Shown one piece after another: positions 30,046 through 31,428 of a stretch of 31,428 nt of DNA. How positions within the stretch are numbered: the stretch's first letter is position 1; each line of letters starts with the position of its first letter. The stretch covers positions 1 to 31,428 of the forward strand of contig CALGGV010000221.1 in the NCBI GenBank assembly GCA_937915725.1, written 5' to 3'. The notes under the pieces are model-generated. The model was not told the DNA's origin. It did no database searches and saw only the letters and a list, made by a program, of their open reading frames with translations. A program made the translations under genes and the position numbers. This stretch comes from an uncultured Selenomonadales bacterium (GTDB lineage: Bacteria; Bacillota; Negativicutes; Selenomonadales; Selenomonadaceae).

Positions 30046-30897
30046 TTGGCAACGATTAAAGCACACATTAACAATATTGCACTTTCACACACGATTTTTG
30101 ATTTACCGTTTGCATTTATAGCGGCGTTAATGGCATCGAACGGCAAAGTTGACGCGCTGACTTTAATTTTAATTGCGCTTGCCGTAACTTCCGGCAGGGC
30201 GGCGGCAATGGCGATTAACAATTTGGCAGATTTAAAATACGATAAACTTCAGCCGCGCCTAAAATACCGCGCAATGGTTCGCGGCTTAATTACAAAATCA
30301 GAGGCGTTAATTTTTATTTTGGGTTGTCTGCTGATAATGATTGTAACCGTCGCGCAGTTGCCGCCAATTTGCTTAAAACTTTTACCGGTTGCCGCGTTGC
30401 CGTTTATAATTTACCCCTTCACAAAAAGATTTACCGGCTGGTGTCACGTAGTTTTGGGAATTGCAATAGCAATGGCTCCGGCGGGCGGCTGGGTTGCAGT
30501 TACGGGCGAAATTTTTTCAGTACCAATGATAATTTTATGTTTGGCGATAGTTTTTTGGATGGCGGGATTTGACGCAATGTACGGCGCACAAGATGAAAAA
30601 TTTGACAGAGCGCACGGCTTGCACTCAATGGCTACAGAATACGGCGCAAAGGGCGCGTTCAAAATTTCAAAAATCCTGCACATACTCTGCGTTATTTGTT
30701 TGTTGTTGGTAGGGATAATTTTAAATTTGGGCTCGATTTACTTTTTGGGCGTAGGAATTGCAACGGGAACTTTGATTTATCAACATAGTATCGTTAGTCC
30801 AAAAGATTTTTCGCAGGTTACACAATCTTATTTTATGAGAAACGGGATTGTTTCAGTTGCAGTTTTAATTTGTACGTGGCTGAATTACACTTTGTAA
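30046..30897 (+). CDS. UbiA-family prenyltransferase (quinone biosynthesis, MqnP/UbiA-like)
   Basis: This is an integral membrane enzyme that attaches an isoprenoid chain to an aromatic acid. It has 283 residues with ~8-9 transmembrane helices and the two Asp-rich motifs: AMAINNLADLKYD (N58, D62, D66) and DAMYGAQDEKFDRAHGLHS (D176, D183, D187). The second, YxxQDxxFDRxxGLHS, is like 4-hydroxybenzoate and futalosine-pathway (MqnP) prenyltransferases, so menaquinone synthesis is the best guess, which would supply the quinol used by NrfH. MenA-type enzymes differ. The start is TTG 30046 with TAGGAGGA upstream, 11 bp after hypA. Confidence 0.87.
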   Translation: MATIKAHINNIALSHTIFDLPFAFIAALMASNGKVDALTLILIALAVTSGRAAAMAINNLADLKYDKLQPRLKYRAMVRGLITKSEALIFILGCLLIMIVTVAQLPPICLKLLPVAALPFIIYPFTKRFTGWCHVVLGIAIAMAPAGGWVAVTGEIFSVPMIILCLAIVFWMAGFDAMYGAQDEKFDRAHGLHSMATEYGAKGAFKISKILHILCVICLLLVGIILNLGSIYFLGVGIATGTLIYQHSIVSPKDFSQVTQSYFMRNGIVSVAVLICTWLNYTL

Positions 30898-30928
30898 ATT
30901 GACGATAGATTTTAAAGGAGGTTTTAAA

Positions 30929-31276
30929 ATGAAAATTAATCCTGTCAGCGGCTGGAGTCAAAATTTTACCGCGTATGAAAATTCACAAGCCGACTACTCA
31001 AAAACCTTTTCAAAAGTTTTGGATAATTTGAAACACGGCAGATCGGCTGACTACGACGCAGAAACTATGGCAAGTCAAAAAACTCAAACTGTAACGCAAA
31101 TTCTTTCCGATGGCTCAACTTTGATAACGGTTTACGATGAAGGCGGGCGCGTCATTTCTCAACATAAAACCGCTGCCTTTCGCGCAGATTCAAACGCTCA
31201 AATTGTCGATACAAAAACTGAAAATAATTTCGGCTTAAGTGAACTTTCAAATTTTAATTTCATTTTGCAACAATAA
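30929..31276 (+). CDS. Small hypothetical protein (115 aa)
   Basis: This begins MKINPVSGWSQNFTAYENSQ, continues with a charged helix (DYSKTFSKVLDNLKHG) and then a beta-hairpin-like stretch (TQTVTQILSDGSTLITVYDEGG). There is no signal peptide or transmembrane segment. Start ATG 30929 has a near-perfect AAAGGAGG eight bases upstream; an in-frame start at 30899 would add ten residues but has no such site. It lies 31 bp after the prenyltransferase gene and is followed by a terminator, so it probably ends this transcription unit. I do not recognise the family. Confidence 0.75.
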   Translation: MKINPVSGWSQNFTAYENSQADYSKTFSKVLDNLKHGRSADYDAETMASQKTQTVTQILSDGSTLITVYDEGGRVISQHKTAAFRADSNAQIVDTKTENNFGLSELSNFNFILQQ

Positions 31277-31285
31277 ACTTTTTCG

Positions 31286-31306
31286 GCGGGGCAACCCGCT
31301 TTTTTA
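31286..31306 (+). terminator. Terminator after the 115-aa gene
   Basis: GCGGG (31286-31290), loop GCAA, CCCGC (31295-31299), then TTTTTT. It overlaps the stop codon of the convergent minus-strand gene. Confidence 0.82.
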
Positions 31307-31428
31307 TTTTGCAACAATTTCTAAATTCTCAACAAAATTTTTCCACGTGTCGTGCTTGATAAAAAGTTTGAAACGTTCACGCGGCTTTGCATTTTCTGAA
31401 TAAAATTTTATAACCGCGTCAATAATTT
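31304..31428 (-). CDS. C-terminal end of a minus-strand gene (partial), reductase-like
   Basis: The minus frame is open from the window edge to TAA at 31306-31304 and encodes 40 residues, including AVIKFYSENAKPRERFKLFI and ending KNFVENLEIVAK. The arrangement FYxENAKPxERF resembles the C-termini of siroheme nitrite/sulfite reductase-type proteins (…PGERFxxxIxRxG…). This is recalled by eye from a short tail and is tentative. The rest lies outside the window. Confidence 0.55.
   Translation of the reverse strand, partial: IIDAVIKFYSENAKPRERFKLFIKHDTWKNFVENLEIVAK

Overview
The window looks like a chromosomal segment of a diderm Firmicute, most likely class Negativicutes (Selenomonas/Anaerovibrio-like). 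This is inferred from an AT-rich sequence with Firmicutes-style AGGAGG ribosome binding sites and many TTG starts, together with an outer-membrane secretin and an NrfHA nitrite reductase. No tRNA, rRNA, CRISPR array or intact transposon was found.

Layout. 1-418: the tail of a membrane-anchored protein followed by a diverged tandem copy of that tail. 718-3160: a small glycine-zipper protein, then nrfH and nrfA (ammonia-forming nitrite reductase) with a terminator. 3177-4157 (minus): an unrecognised 326-aa protein. 4158-4827: a repeat-rich spacer ending in a strong promoter with a possible operator. 4828-14283: a Tad/Flp pilus locus (cpaB, secretin, two MinD/TadZ-like proteins, tadB, flp, tadE, tadA, tadC), with a convergent tadG-like gene at 14346-16310. 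The pilin has its own promoter and terminator. 16491-21843 (minus): pgi, an FMN/Fe-S flavoprotein, pgm and a phosphomannomutase/phosphoglucomutase. 22068-23185: an overlapping DUF488/dual-OB pair. 23240-23475: a compact structured transcript encoding a 26-aa hydrophobic peptide, resembling a type I toxin. 23537-28881: hemA, a lone ECF-type ATPase, a small anchored protein, a ChbG/YdjC deacetylase and a ManA-ROK kinase fusion. 28924-31276: comF, hypA, a UbiA-family prenyltransferase and a small hypothetical. The window ends inside a minus-strand gene.

The sugar genes fit together: ROK kinase (glucose to G6P), Pgi (G6P/F6P), ManA (F6P/M6P), phosphomannomutase (M6P/M1P) and Pgm (G6P/G1P) would cover hexose-phosphate interconversion for glycolysis and for nucleotide-sugar and envelope synthesis. 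The tad genes would build a surface pilus. NrfHA would couple quinol oxidation to nitrite reduction.

Main items for follow-up: (1) heptanucleotide repeat arrays, phased in sevens, at many gene ends, supplying stop codons and sometimes the next gene's ribosome site and start; (2) an imperfect hairpin between the nrfA Shine-Dalgarno and its ATG that would bring the two to normal spacing; (3) an apparent ACG start for hypA; (4) two adjacent TadZ-like ATPases with complementary Walker A losses; (5) the type I toxin-like locus; (6) the ManA-ROK fusion with an altered phosphate-binding motif; (7) a dispersed intergenic repeat family; and (8) a triple GTCAACC motif at the tad promoter.
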